Shown piece after piece: positions 1-15,200 of a stretch of DNA of 64,000 bases (position 1 is the first letter of the stretch; the number at the start of each line of letters is the position of its first letter). Made by a program: the position numbers and the translations under genes. The stretch spans positions 8,887,172 to 8,951,171 of the forward strand of contig CM052354.1 of assembly GCA_028551475.1 (NCBI GenBank). The letters run 5' to 3'. Origin of the DNA: Casuarina equisetifolia (Eukaryota > Streptophyta > Magnoliopsida > Fagales > Casuarinaceae). The notes under the pieces were generated by a model, which saw only the letters and a list, made by a program, of their open reading frames with translations, did no database searches and was not told where the DNA came from.

Positions 1-208
1 ATCAAAAGAAGAAAAATAATAAAATTAAAGAACAAAATCAAAGGTGATCAGGAAAGGCACCCTGTTCTATGTTTAACATTCTTTTGCATTTTTGTCATTT
101 GCCTTAGTTTAACCAGTTTGCATGTATGATGGGATTTCTTCATCACTAGATATGATGGTGAGAGGTTGATGAAAAGATCCTAACTATTTGTTGATGTGAC
201 TTATTCAG

Positions 209-3200
209 TGGCTGTGCCTGGAATCTCTTTTGTCAATTCCAATCTATGCTCGTATGAGTGGTTTTCATCCGAAGGATAACAATGGATTTTTCTCGGATGC
301 CACGCTGAGAATAGTTTTTACTGATCTTGTTGAGAGGTGAGAAATGGAACAAAATTACTTATGTAACTGTTAATAGTTTATCTCCTACTAAATATTTTTG
401 CTCTTTTTTTTTGGGGGGGGGGGGGGGGGGGGAATTCAAATTCAGTATTTAGGCTTTCAAGCAATTTCAATTAAATCCATGGGTTTCTAATGTTGATAGT
501 CATACCTCAACGTACAATAATTTTTCATGTGCTAACTAACTTTGTATCCATACAACAAATTTACCTTAACTGATTAATAAGAGAAACATAAAAATAACAA
601 AACAAAACTAGACCAAAAAGTAGTGGCTGTGATGGGAGGCCTTCTCTTACATAGGGGGTGATGCTGGACCTCACCAAATGATAATTTTCTTGTAAAGCCG
701 ATATCCCACTACATTTGTTTTTGGTTAAGTTCAACATTTTTTATTTTTAAATGTTATTTTATTCTTAAATTTGTTGTGTGGAACATATAATTTATGTATG
801 ACATATCAAAAGTTACATGTTATCAAATTAGTGGCTGATTATGGTACATTGCCAATTTATTTGATAATTTTTGATAGAGGAACCTATTTGAAATTGTGGT
901 GAAATCTAGGATCCAATTGTCAAATTATCTGAGGAAATAAATTAGAATTATGCCAAAACCTTGGGTTTACATTTTCTCTTTTCCTTCTGTCATTTTGATT
1001 GGGGGAGGGATCAGTTATTTGGGCAGTAATCATGTGCAATTGAAGTACTTAAAATTTTCCTCTTGATCACGAGTTTTACTCTTCCTTCCTTCCCGAGTTC
1101 AATTACTGCTATCGAAATTCTGTGTATTAGGTATTTTTGTTGGTCTACTTCTTCTGTAAGTGAGATTAACTATGCTTCTCTTACTTAAAATCTGTTGATC
1201 TAGTTTCTCTCCTTAGTGGATCTGTCTTCAGTTAATGTTTAAATTTGGCTTCTAGATGAAACTTGTAGCTACAACATGCACAGCAAGAAAGTGGATATTT
1301 TTATTTTTCTTTGTGTTTTACTCCTTGCCTCCAAATTGGCAGTCTTGAGAATGCTGGGGAAGCCTCTGTTTTATCCATGCTGAGATCAGTCAGATTGGCT
1401 TTGGGGCTTTTTGCTGAAGGAACGTCTCAGTCTGTTTCCTCATGCAATGGTGTGGATGTCCAGGTTCACTACGCAAGTTCCATTTTCCTGCTTGCCTCTA
1501 TATGCATACTTATCTGTAATTGATGCCTTATGATGAATTCTTGTTTTATTTTATTTTATTTTATTTTATTTAATGCTTCTTGTGTCTGTGATGTTAGCTA
1601 GATATGTAAATTTCTAGTCGTACAACTGTTGACATCATTTTACCTCTGAGATTTGTTTGTCTTGTTCTTTTGCTGTTTAATTCATTGTTTCTGGATGGGT
1701 GTTGTTTCATTGTTTCTGTGATGGATGTGCAGTTACATAATGAGCTATATTTTGATTTGAAGTGATACAATGCTCACCACCCTGCCCACAACTCACCACC
1801 CTCGCCCACTTTTTTACTGCAATAAGTCTTATTCTGACTTACAAAGCCTGGTGCTTTTTCTTTGTACATATTCTTTTGATGATTAGTGGAAGATGTTACT
1901 GATAAGAGGAGGCATCTTATCTTGAGGTTTCATCCATTATTTGTTCAGTTACTTTCTGCTGTGTAAATTAGTCTGTAAAGTTATGCTTGTGATACTTGCT
2001 TCTCTTCGCTTGCAAAAGGTTTTGTTTCTAATCAGGTCAATGTCTGGAGATTTTTGAGGATAGTTCCAGTATTGCTTTGCATTTGTTATTTTATTTTCAG
2101 TTTTTTGTATGTTGCCATCTTAACTCCCTTGTGTCAAGAGACATCGTCCTTTGGCTTCTCTGTCTAGCAATATAATTGCTGGATTTCATCATTTCATCAT
2201 TTCATCATTTCATCACTAATACAAAAAGAATATCCGTGAGTTTCTGGTGTCCATCTATGAATATTGTCATTGTAATCTTTGTTGAAGATCATTTTTTGTC
2301 AAATGAAAATGCTTGACATTATCATTAAGTGATTCTCCATTGTATGATCCAGATGATGTGGCATTTGGTTCGTTCCTCTTGGATATTGCATGTCAGCTGC
2401 AACAAGCGGAGGGTTGCACCTATTGCCGCACTTCTGTCTTCTGTTTTGCATCCCTCTGTTTTTGGTGATGAGGAAATGCATGTAGCTAATGATGAACCTG
2501 GGCCTCTGAAGTGGGTGTGTGATTTCACTTTCTCTCCTCCTGATGTTGTGTATGCTTGTCTGTGTTTATATGCTAATTATCTACAGAAATTCCACAAATG
2601 ATATCTGCTAATTCATGCAGTTCATTGAAAACGTTATTGAGGAAGGCAAAAAGAGTCCTCGTACAATTCGTCTTGCAGCATTGCACTTGACAGGGCTTTG
2701 GCTCTCAAATCCCAGGACTATTAAGTACTATATGAAAGAGCTGAAACTGCTATCTCTCTATGGTTCTGGTTCGTTTTCATGCCTTCTTTGGTACATAATG
2801 TCCATGATTTTTGGTTCTTGGTGCGCTTCCTTATACTTCCATTAATTGGCTATTATATTTCCTTTTCAGTTGCTTTTGATGAGGATTTTGAAGCTGAATT
2901 AGCAGACAATTTTGAAGCAAGATCTGAAGTGTCACTATTGGCAAAAAGTGCTGACGCTGAGCTAACTGAAGTGAGCTATCTAATATATGAAGTTGATGTA
3001 GTTATCTTATACGATTTACCTTTTTTATTTTTTTATTTTTAAAAGGGTTGGAACCCTTGTCATTGACAATTATACGATTTACTGTATTTTGATTACTCAG
3101 TTGCCTTGGGACAAACGGGAGATATCCCAAAAAAATTTCATCCTTGGTTAAGAGAGACTTCTTGGCAAGAAAAAGTGTAAAATAAAAACTAAGAAGAGCC

Positions 3201-6200
3201 TTGCACTTTTCTCACTCTTTATGTATGGGCCGTGCTTAAGGCATGGAGCAAATAAAATTAAGTTTGGTTACAATTTTTGAGACTTCTATATTCCATCGAG
3301 AAGGGAAAAAAAAAAGAGGTATTTCTTTATCCAAGTTCAAAATAAGACATGATCAAGTAGTTATCCCTTCTTTGTTTTTGAGGGTGAGGGGAATGTAATT
3401 ATGTCCTCCTTGGAACTCTGAGATTTAATCAATGCTGTTGCATTAAGTTGTAAATGCAAGTCTAGATCAAATGATTTCCTTTATGTCAAAAATCCTCTGA
3501 GCTGTCCAAATTTATTTACTGGTGTTGAACATGTTCATCACCTGTATTAATGTGAAACATAGCCCTGTTCCGTGTTCTGTTGCATTGTAAGGCAGGTGAG
3601 TCCATGACAGTTAGTCTGGAAATTCTGTCTAGGCATGCATCTAGTGGTGGTTCATTTGTGTGTGAATATTTCCTTCTCTATATGGCATCTCATTCAATTT
3701 TAATTTTGTCACACTGGTGATGAAAACAGAATTCCTTGCATTTGATCTGAGCTCCCTCTATCATTTGTGTTAATTTTTATATCGTGGCATTGATCAAAAG
3801 ATAATTTACGAATGTTTCACTTCTCCTTGTGGATTAGTGTAAAAGAAAAATGAAAATTTAAGGGCTTTTGGTTTCCTGTATTAATTGTTGTTAGACTTTA
3901 TCTGGTAAATACGTAGACTGCTTGCTTGATTGTTCATTGCTCATAGTGTGCACATGCTGTTTGAATACTTATTGGAAGTTCATTGAAACTCAGCTTTAAT
4001 GTAATTATAAAAATGGTCATATTTGCTGTGTAACTTGGTACTTCTCTTATCAGGCATTTATCAACACGGAGTTGTATGGACGTGTTTCAGTTGCTGTTCT
4101 GTTTTACAAGCTAGCTGATTTGGCTGACTTGGTGGGATCAGAGAATGAAACTGAAGATTGCCATGCTGCTTTGGAGTCTGGAAAATTATTTCTGCAAGAA
4201 CTTCTCAATTCTGCGGTAGCTTTTTGACCATGCTTTATTATCTGTTCTGTAATGGGCATCAAATATTGGAATTCTTTCCAGAAAGCTAAAATACTTTGAG
4301 AGAAAAAATAATATTACGAAATTAGTAGTATGTTCTATGATATTCTAACCTTCCCTTGGACAGAGGTAGGAATAAAATCTGTTGCAGGCTAACCAGAAAT
4401 GGAAAGTTTAGGTTTTTACTCCTGTGAAGCTTGCTAGAGGCTAGAGTTCTGAAGCTTCATTAGAAGAGTTTCTGGCGTGAAAAGGTCCTAAAGGAGCTGA
4501 AAGCCATTAATATGTGATATCTGTGGGCATCATCACACTAGTGATTTGGATAGCCAAGTGGTTACCCATTGAAGTCAGGCTTGGCATTTTAAGGTTTAGG
4601 TTCAAGAATTAGATAAGTTTGGAGACAGTCTTGTGAGTGAAAGTTTACATTTTTATGAGTTATACTATGGGAACTTTGCTGTGATTTTTTGGAAGATTGA
4701 TTTGTTGATTTGTTGAAGGATGGGATAGAAGTTTGTATTGAACCAATTCTAATCTTGGCAAAGCATATCTTAGATAGGATCTGATAGAGGGATTGCTATG
4801 GTATTTATTTATTTCAGCATGGATAATTTACATCGCTTGTCTTGCAAGCTCTTCATGGTTGTAAACTATTGGGCCTTTTTTAGAAGCTCCTTTTATTTTC
4901 TTATCCTCTTGGAATGTTCTTCTGTATGCTACAAATGTTGGGTTGTGCCTTTCTTTATGCCTCTCTTTGGTACACGTTCCTTTAAAAAAGAAAAAAAGAA
5001 AAAAAGAAAAAAGAAAACAAGGGGTTTCATTTGGTTCTTGGTTTTATTACTGTGTTTTACTTTCGCTAGTAGCATTCTGTTTGACCCAATTACTACTGTC
5101 ACTCTAACCACACGGGTACAGTAAATTATGGACAGAAGATACGGTTTCCAAGGGTTGTTGTCACTTTTGGGGTGTTTTTTCTTACTTTACCAGTGCATCA
5201 TTTTCCTTTTACAAAATAGAACATTGAATTTATTATGGCATCATAATGTTGATTCATTTATTAATGCAGGTTAATGACAAGGATCTTGCAAAGGAGTTGT
5301 ATAAAAAGTACAGCGCGGTAAGCATCCTTTCCTTTTAGCTTGTTACAATAGGGAGTAGCAAAATTATTCCTAACTTGAGTGATAAAGTCATTTGAGTTGC
5401 TACGAGAAATATGGGGAAATTTTTAGCACATAGGCAAAGAACTAATTAAGGATCTGGAAATTTAGTTGAAATGTGCTTGTGATTAGAATTACACTAAGTT
5501 AGTGGAGAAGAGGCTTAATATGAAGAAGTTGTTGTTTGTTTTATAGTCGGAAGCTTTGCATGGTGGGTGATGTAATGTTTTAATCAGTTGCTTACGCCAT
5601 TGTTGATAAGTTCTACTCATGTTTATATTTCTTTATCTTCTCCTCTTAACTCTGCATATTTTAAAATCATTTCTACTTCTAATTTGACAGATCCACAGGC
5701 GCAAAATAAGAGCTTGGCAGATGATATGTGTCTTATCTCAATTTGCTCGCCAAGACATAGTCGGTGATGTTACACAAAGCTTGCACATATCCCTCAGTGT
5801 GAGTAAATTTCTTCTTCATAAAAATTTCTAGTTCTTTTGATTAAGTAATTTGTGTTATTTTCATTTCCTTGAAGAAAATTTGGCCTTTCTTCTGGAAGAA
5901 CTATTTTCAACTTTCTGCATAGTTTTTTGATTTTTAACGAGTTTCATTTCAGAGGAGCCCTTTTCCAGAGTTTGCATATCTGCTTTTGAGTTAGTATCTT
6001 GCGGTCACATGCATATGTCGTTAAGTCCACAGTTGTCTAGTTTCTTATTTAGTTGTATTCGTAAATTTCTCACAGGCCCTGTGAGTTGTGAACCTAAAAT
6101 CTTACCCTCCACCTCTTTTCTATAATAGGGGGAAGTAGTGCCATTTAGGTCAAAGTTTATTGGCCATGTTTGTGTCAATTTTCTGGTCCCTCCGAATCCA

Positions 6201-9200
6201 ATTATATTGCATTGAGCAAGAAACCCTGTTGATGTATGCTAAACATAATCTTAGTTACTGTCCAACCTTTGGTGTGCATTAGAATGCTCATGCACTATTG
6301 AGTCTATTGAATTTCCCTCAGTTCTCCTTTTGCTTTCTGCAGAGAAACAACCTGCCTGCTATCCGCCAATACTTGGAGACATTTGCAATAAATATCTACT
6401 TGAAGTTCCCATCAATGGTAAGGAGTTTTTGTTTGGTGAAATTTAGATGCAAGTGAACATGTCGAACAAGTAATATAATGATGAGAAAGATATCGTCCCA
6501 TAGAGATTGGTGATTACTAGACTAATTAATTACTAATGGTGAACAACTCCTAGAATTTATCTAGCAAATCAAATTGATAGATGATAGATTAACTAACTAA
6601 ATCTAAGAAAACTAAATACAAGAAATATGTCAGAGCATATGATTTCACCATAATTACTAGGTATTAATATTGATTATTTATGCTTGCAAGAAGGATAATA
6701 TCTATGTGATGACGGAACTTCCTAATTTATTTACTATCCTATGTCTAGGTATAGCAAACCTATTTAGTTCATTAATTCACTATATCTCTATATGGGAATT
6801 GAAACAAACCAAATGCATTAGGATCTGTGAATATTCTCAGTTTACACCGAAAGCCACATAAATAATATGATATATGTCTATCCATATTTAATTTATAGCT
6901 ACACATTACAAGAAACAACTGCATATCATCTCCTGTCGGTTTCAAACATGCAAATCATATCATTTAAGTGGTAGCTAATCACTTAAAAGCATTAAACACA
7001 GTAATATGTAACTTCACATAAACAAAATATCTTGCAAAACATAATAATCATAAGATTCATACCATAATAATTAGGTTACATCATAGTTCTAACAAAAATA
7101 AACTAAAACATAAAGAAATAATGAGGAAGAATAGTAATAAGAAATAAAGAAGGCATCTTGAATCTAAGAAAACCTTGAGCTTGGCCTCTTTCTTGAGTTG
7201 TGCTCAATTTCCTCCTCTCTCTCCTTTTGCCTCTTCTCTTCTCTTAAATAGGGTTTAGGTTTAGACTTATCTTCTATCCTAGTAGAATTGGGTTTTAGAG
7301 ACCTAAAACAATTGGATTTTGAACTCTTAAATTAATTGAGACTTGAATTCCTAACATGATTGGGTTTTTTATTTATTTAGAAAACCCAACAACAATAGAA
7401 AATCTAATAACAATCATCCAAAGCCCAAGCCCATCTTGACTCTCTTGATCTTGATATTACGATTTTGCCACACAATAAGTATCAGGTTCTCCATGTCCAT
7501 TCCTTCTCTCCTTGCTTTCTTGTGCTACATAAATAAGATAAATTTAGGTAGATAAAGAGGAGTTCAAATGTTTTCTCACAAATAATAAAGTTATTTATTG
7601 CCTAAAATAGGTAAAATAACTTTATAAAAATAGAGTTATCAGTTTCCTAATTGATTTCATAAGGCAAATACAGCTAGTTAGTTTCATGGTTGTTCAGTTT
7701 TGACTTGGAGAGATTTTTGCTTGGTGAGTTCTCATACTTATTTAGAATTAGAAGTCTGGACCTCCCACTCATCACCTCATGTTTAGGGGGTGGAAAATGC
7801 CATCGGATCACAGCCCATCGGCAAGTTTGATTAAAGATTTGAAGACATTTCTAAAACCTACTGACTAAAGTAAAAACAATGTAGGTGACATTCTGACTGG
7901 AAAAAGAATAGAAGATGATTACATTTGCATCAGATTTATCATCAAATTTAAGAGAAAAAAAGAGAACGCATAATTGTCTTTGTGTGACCTGCCAGTATCT
8001 AATCTAATTTGGTTAGTTTGCCAACAGTCGTGCAATCTTTCTAATCTGGTTGAGACAACTCTGCGATCCAACCTAACTGGGTATATACTTGCTTTTATGC
8101 GGAGCTTGTTGCATTGTGTAGGTAGTTGGTTCCTCTTGTAGGATAATGTGCGGCATTGACAATAACGTGAAAACCCGTCGTTTCAAATTTTTTCTATGAC
8201 TTAACTCCAGACTGCCTCTTTTGTTGCCCTTTTTTTTTTCTTTCCCTCTTATTGCCTTTGATTCTTGAATTTCTTCCATACACGGCTTTATGGACTTTTG
8301 GCAGCTTTTGTCATTATTACCACTTCTAGTAGCTTGTTGCGATATATTATTGTATTACTGCTTCAATGACAGGTTAGGGAGCAACTGGTTCCTATATTAC
8401 GAAATTATGACATGAAACCTCAGGTAAATAATTTGTTAGAATGTTTTTCTGCTCATCCTAAAGCAAAATTTTCTTTCCCAGTTTATATGGTTGCTTACCT
8501 AATCTACCTTTTCCACACCTTCATTCTTTGACTGTAATCCTTATCTCTTCCTTTTCTTCTGATTTAATTCTCTTTTGTATAGTTCTTATGTATTCTGTTT
8601 GCATTCCTGAGCCCTTTTTTTTTTTTTTTCGTTAAATCTATTTATGCCATGTTTTTCTATAAAGGGATTGAAATGACGAAGTTCAGAAGACAACATAAAA
8701 GGGACCCTCCCTCTCTTTCTTTCCCCTTCTCACTCTCCCTCTCTTTGAAGCTCTTTTCTATATACCAAAGGACTTTCAGGGGGGAATAGTCTTCTTAAAA
8801 TACGATATATGCTGTGTTGAATGGGTTGATTGGTGGTGCCATCTGGCTGTTTAAAGTATGGACGTACAATGCCTTTGTTTTTGCTACTTCATGTTGACTT
8901 GCTCTAAATCAAGGATGTCTGTGAGCAGTAATGGTTTGGAAAGTGATGTCCACAAAGTTCTGGGGACACCTTGGGTGTAAAAGTACTTTATGATTGTGAA
9001 TGTGATATTCGGAGCTGCGGAATGGTGGTAGCCTACATGATGATGACCTTCGGATATGTTTTAAACTCAGATCAATGAAGTTCTAATCCCAATGATTCGG
9101 AGTTGGGTAGATGCCATAAATGACTGTCTTATGCAATTGTGGCTTTGCCTGATTTCGCAGACAATTGATCCTGGAAAATCTTAGTATTAAATTATTTTTC

Positions 9201-12200
9201 CAACTTATCTGATGCTTACATAAATATACATTATAATAAGAATTGTTTGCTGATATCTCACATTGTGTAACTTTGGTGAGCAAATGCAGGCACTGTCTTC
9301 TTATGTATTTATAGCAGCTAATATCATCCTCCACGCATCTGAAGAATTTCAATTCAGACATTTGGATGAGTTACTTCCTCCTATAGTCCCACTTTTAACA
9401 TCACATCACCACAGCTTACGTGGTTTCACCCAGGTCAGTGCTTGTTGAGCCAGTGAATACTTCGTTTACATGCTTTCTATTTTTTTTGTTGTAATGATTA
9501 GTCATGTCTTCTGTTTTTCTTGGTAGTTGCTAGTCTACCAAGTTCTTTGCAAAATGTTTCCCACGTCAGATTCTGAAGCATCTAAGATAATGCCTTTAGA
9601 GAAAAGATGCTTTGAGGATTTGAGGTCATACCTTGCAGAGAACTCTGATTGCGTGCGGTAGGAGTTCTAATATTCTAATATTCTTTTTCTAAGATAGTCA
9701 TAACTTGTTAATGCTGTGAACCGTGTGTGAGCATTCATAATAAAGATATCTTCCATGCTTGTGAACTGACATTAGAGTTGTTGTAGCACTGCATTTCATT
9801 TGATCAAGAAACACCTGCTTAATGTTAATATTTTTGGTCTGTGCCTCTATTTTAAAGATAATTCACTTTTTCCAGTGAATACTTTTAGAAGCTTCTTGCT
9901 TGTATCGTTGAGTTGGATTCCTCTCTTCTTTTTTAGTTAGGTGTGGTGAGGATTCCAGGTTTATGTGAGGGAAAATATGCATTCATCTCTAGGGCTGTTG
10001 AGCGATATGAATTGAAATTTACCACTGTTGATGTTATTGTTGTGCCCCTTTGATGTTTAGGATGGTAGGATAAGCCAGTGGCTGCTATTCTTAACCCAAT
10101 GGAGATGTTCTTTGACCTATTATACTCCCACTCTGATGTAGTTTGGAAGTCACCCACATGAGCTATCTATGACCATGTGAATAAATTATTTTCTTTTTCG
10201 TGGAAATGCATGAAAAGTTCTATTTCACCATTAGAAGCAAGGAAGCTAGTAGAATCATTCAAGTATATTATTTCAATGAATCTTGCCTTATTTTGGACAG
10301 ATAGTTCATGTTTGAAATGCGGATAATGCAATTCAGAGTGGGTCTATGAGAATGTTATCTAGAATGTCATCTTTTATCCACTAGAACTGCTGACTTACTT
10401 GAATATTGTCTGAAGTTATTTATATCTGCTGTGTGTATTTCTCATAGGTTGTATAGAAAGAATGTCAAGTCATAAAGCATGGAATGTTCTATATTGATTT
10501 TGAATTCCAAAACACAACAGCGGCACCTATGTTTTAAGAACCCTGAGGAAGATCATCTCTGCTGGCTTTTAGATTAAGTGGCCAGAACCAAGCGTCTCAC
10601 CCCTTTCTTTTTATGTTTTACAATGTGGTTTTCTTGCATTGAACTGAGCTAGTACTGTCATTTGATAATTCTGGACTTCTATGGGATTTAGCTTCCGATT
10701 GAACATTTAACTCAGCTTTTTCATCATCAATTTTATTTCCGGAATGTAGTGTTTGACTTTGGTTGGTTCTTTAAATTATATTTCTTGGATGTCATATCCT
10801 TCTGGAATTTGCCAGTCCTAAAAAAATAGTTGCATAACCTGGTGATATAATTACTCATTTACCTAAGTTTTCCCTGGTTGGCTTCTTTAGTTCATTTGTA
10901 AAACAGACGTGAAATGAACCGCTTCCCTATTTTCTGCAAAATTGGTCTGAAACCTAAATTAGGCATGTTTAGCAAAGTGTTGTAATTTAATCATGCTTTT
11001 CAGTGCTAGCAGGCCTGTTAAGTAGAACATGAGCCCAATAAAATTTTTTAAGGTTTATCATTGTGATCATTTTTCTTATTTGTACTCAAAGCATGGCTGG
11101 TAGGTTGTTTTGGTTTCATGCCTTCTATTATGTATATGGTTTAATCGAAAGCTATAACATGGTAGTTTTATTTGATTCTATTGCAGCCTACGAGCATCAA
11201 TGCGAGGATATCTTGATGCCTATGATCCCAAAAGCTCCATCACTCCGGCTGGAATTTTCATCAATCGGGTTGAGGTCTGGACTTCTTTGTTTAACTCAAT
11301 CAAGTGTACAATTTTAATGTTTTTGGAATGGAGGGATTAATAGTAAAGTATCCGATGCTAGAGAAGTACTTTTTTGTTTCCTTGATATGAGCTTCTGACG
11401 GTTTAAATTGAAGTAGGTTTTACATTAAAAATTGAGGCAACAATGTTTTAGTTTTCCATGTAGTCTCTATTTCTGAAACACTGGTACGGAGGACATTTTT
11501 CTCCTGTTAGTACAAATGGTCTACAAACTTCTTTTTTAATTATGAACTAATAAAAAAGTTTTATTTGAGATAAATAAATGGTTGATTCTAGAACTAGATT
11601 TGATATTGTTAGGAAATAAAAGTTATTTTACCTTCTATGTAAGTTTAGACATGGCATTACCAATTGAATCATTTCCATGTTCATGTTATCTTTCTTAGTT
11701 TATTCCACACTGTCCTTTGGTACCCGATTTCTAATTTTCTTAGGCACATATATGAAAATTATTGAGATGTATCTTTATCATAACACCATATAGCCAATTA
11801 TTTGGCATTTTCTTTCCACTCCTTTGTTGATGATACTTTTCAGGACCCTTCTTCGACAAGGACAGGGTTTTTGGTAGTTTATGTATCTAAATATACATTT
11901 TTTGTTTTGATTTCTTGAAGGAACTTGAGTTTGAATGCGTACCAATATCCCTTATGGAGCAAGTTCTCACCTTTCTGAATGTAAGTACTTGATCATTTCC
12001 TACATTCGTTTTCAGGGGTTTTATCTCATTTTCAGCACTACAGGATGCCAGGGAAGACCTTAGATGTTCAATGGCAAGGGATGTGGTGACTATCAAAAAT
12101 GAGACTTTGACAATGAATGATCCAGACTGTGGGGAACTGACATCTAATGCTGAACAAGAAAAATTGCTTAGCCAGCTGCCCAAAGATGCTTGCTTGGATT

Positions 12201-15200
12201 TTCAAAAGAAGATTACTCTCTCAAAACATGAGAAGAAAGACAACGCTGTTAGTTCCTTGTTTGGCAACAAAGAGTCTTACGGACAACTTGTTGGTATATA
12301 TGAATTCATTTACTTATTGATGAAAAAGAAAGAGCTTACTTTACCATCATACCATATTTTGAGTACTCATGGATTCAAGCTAAACCACATTTTGTCTACT
12401 TACTCTGTGAGACTTTGCTAGGTAACCTGGGTTAGAGAATACGAATTTAGCAGCATACCTATTCTGAACTTAACTGCTTATCTAGTTTTTTCAAGTGCTT
12501 TATTTTGTATTTTGTAATTTAGCTTCCAATTTCTGAGAGTTAATTAATTGGAATTTTTTTTTCCTTCATACATTACTTTTATTTTTCTTATCATATGAGG
12601 ACCTGTCTCGGGAAACTTGTAAACTCAGGAACTTATCAAATGCGGAAAAAGTAGAAATATATTAATGCTTAGTTTAACCGATAAGGTTGTGATTGAAATA
12701 TGAAATGAGGAAGGTTTACAGATGACTGGCCATTTGAGAAAGATAGTCAAAGGTTGGCCATGCTGTGGCTTAGTCTGTTAGATCATCATCCTGGATCTAA
12801 ACCCTTTGTTTCACTCAATGAAGCATTCCTTTGAGACACAATATGACATGTTTATGAGTGTGCCTACGTAGACACATGCTGGCTTACCACTGTGTAAAGC
12901 CCAATTGGCTCAAGACACACCATCTTGTTGCATTTAAGAATTCCTTCAAGGGCATTACATGATGGAACAACTGGAATCAGTTAAAATTGATAATTCTTGT
13001 AATTTTCCTGCCAAGTTTTCTACCATGGAATTTTTACCTTCTGTCTGGCCCTTGAAACAAGAATCTGAAACCAATAGGTAGGAAAAACGACAACTTTTCC
13101 GTTATTGTTCTTAGAGCCTCATCAACAGTACTGAATCATGTGAAGGACAATAACATTGGGGTCAACATAGTTAAGGGTGGGGGCGGATGCCAAGCACAAC
13201 ATTTGGGATCAGGAGAAGAAAGGGAACTGTATTTACTCAAACGGGATTAAGATAGTTGGTTGTTGCTAAAATATCAAGTATTAAACTATTAGACAATCTT
13301 TTTTCCTCTTAGCTTGAGTTTTTAAGACAAGTTGTGAGTTAATATGACATCAAAGCAATCCCAAGTTCAAGTACAGACTTTGTAATTTTACTTTCTATTC
13401 CAGTCAAGCATTTCATGGATTGGCTCTTTTGTATTGAAGAGGCTCACAGTGTGATTTTATATGACATCCTAACATTATTTATATTATTTAACGTTTAATT
13501 TAATATTCTACATGGATTTCACTTGTTAAGGAGTAGTTTGAACTCATAAGTGATGGAATATGTCACTTATTAAGTACAGAATATTAACTGCATTTTTTGA
13601 TATGTCATTACATAATAACTTAAATTTTTTGGAACGGTTGATAATTTAGCAACTATGAAGCTAACAATTAGCTTCATTTCATCTTTGAGAAAAAGAAAAT
13701 CTATTCAAGTTTTTCCTTGGCAACATCCAATATGAGCATTGAGTTTTACCCCTTTTCTCCTTGTACCTCAATCATTATGTGGTTGGAGGTGTGATACTGA
13801 ATACTTACAAGAATACTTACAAGAATACTGAATAGCAAATAAAAACTTTTTCCTGACTCTTTTAACAAATTTCATACTTGCACATGTGTGCAGAGATGGA
13901 GAAGGATGATCAACTTCTAGATCAGTTCTTTCAGTCTAGAAGTCTGGCTATGGAGAGAATAAGAGCTAGTCGGCAGTCTCTTATTTTGGTAGCTTCACTG
14001 CTTGATCGGATACCTAACCTGGCTGGATTAGCGCGAACATGTGAGGTATGTTATAAGTGCTGATGACAACTGCTCTTTTTGGATCTCTCTCTCTCTCTCT
14101 CTTTTCTTTTGGGCATTTCATGTTTTCAACAGTAGCACTTAGTTCGGTTTTCTTGGTCTTTGTTACTTGCAGGTCTTTAAGGCATCAGGATTGGCCATTG
14201 CAGATACAAGCATATTACGTGATAAACAATTCCAACTCATCAGGTTTTGATGACAGTTCACCACCCTGTTTGAATGTCTATGAAGCTTCATCCTAAAGCT
14301 GGGGCCCATATAGGTTCTTGATATTTTGTTCATAGAGAACATGTTAATTACTACATCATATTTTATCCTAAAGCTGGGGCCCTAAAATATGTTTCATAAA
14401 TGGCATTCGAAAATCTTTTATATTTCTTTTTGTATAAACTTATTTGGAAATTAGAGGGTTCATGATCTTTGGAGTTTGAATTTGCCTCAACTAGTTGATC
14501 AAGATGGAATTTCTGTTCTATGAAAAAATAGTATGAAGCTTGAATAAGTGTCAAGAAGCATGATAGCAGTTTCAGGAAGTACCCCCTAATACTGAAGATT
14601 GATAGCTGTTTGGTCACAATCTGTTGAATATTCGTGTTTATGAATCAGAAATTGATCCCTGTAGTTTGAGTTATAAACCAATTGTCTAGTTTCAAGGAGT
14701 CGGATTTATTATCTGCTATAATGGTCAAAGATTATTAGATAAAAATACATATTGTATTAAGTTCTGAAGTAATCTTCTGGCGGTATTTCAGCACAGTAAT
14801 TCAAAACTATTGTCTTTTTCCAGTGTGACTGCGGAGAAGTGGGTTCCTATCATAGAAGTTCCTGTGGATAGTGTGAAGGTTTTCCTGGAGAAAAAGAAAC
14901 GAGAAGGGTTCTCTATATTGGGATTAGAGCAAACTGCAAATAGTATACCTCTTGATCAGTATGTGTTTCCCACGAAAACGGTAAGATCTGCAGACTCAGT
15001 TCTTCCAGTTCTTTTAACTTGTCAAAACTTGTAAATTTAGCAGAAGTTAATGGTATACATCTAGACATCTGTGGCTATTGTAATGTAAGTTGTCAAAAGA
15101 GAAAGAAAGGGAGGAGGATAAAATACAGAAAAGTTAAAGAGGATCACTTAGGCTTGCGATTTCTCAACTAGACCACATCTTATTTTCATCCTTTTTCTTT

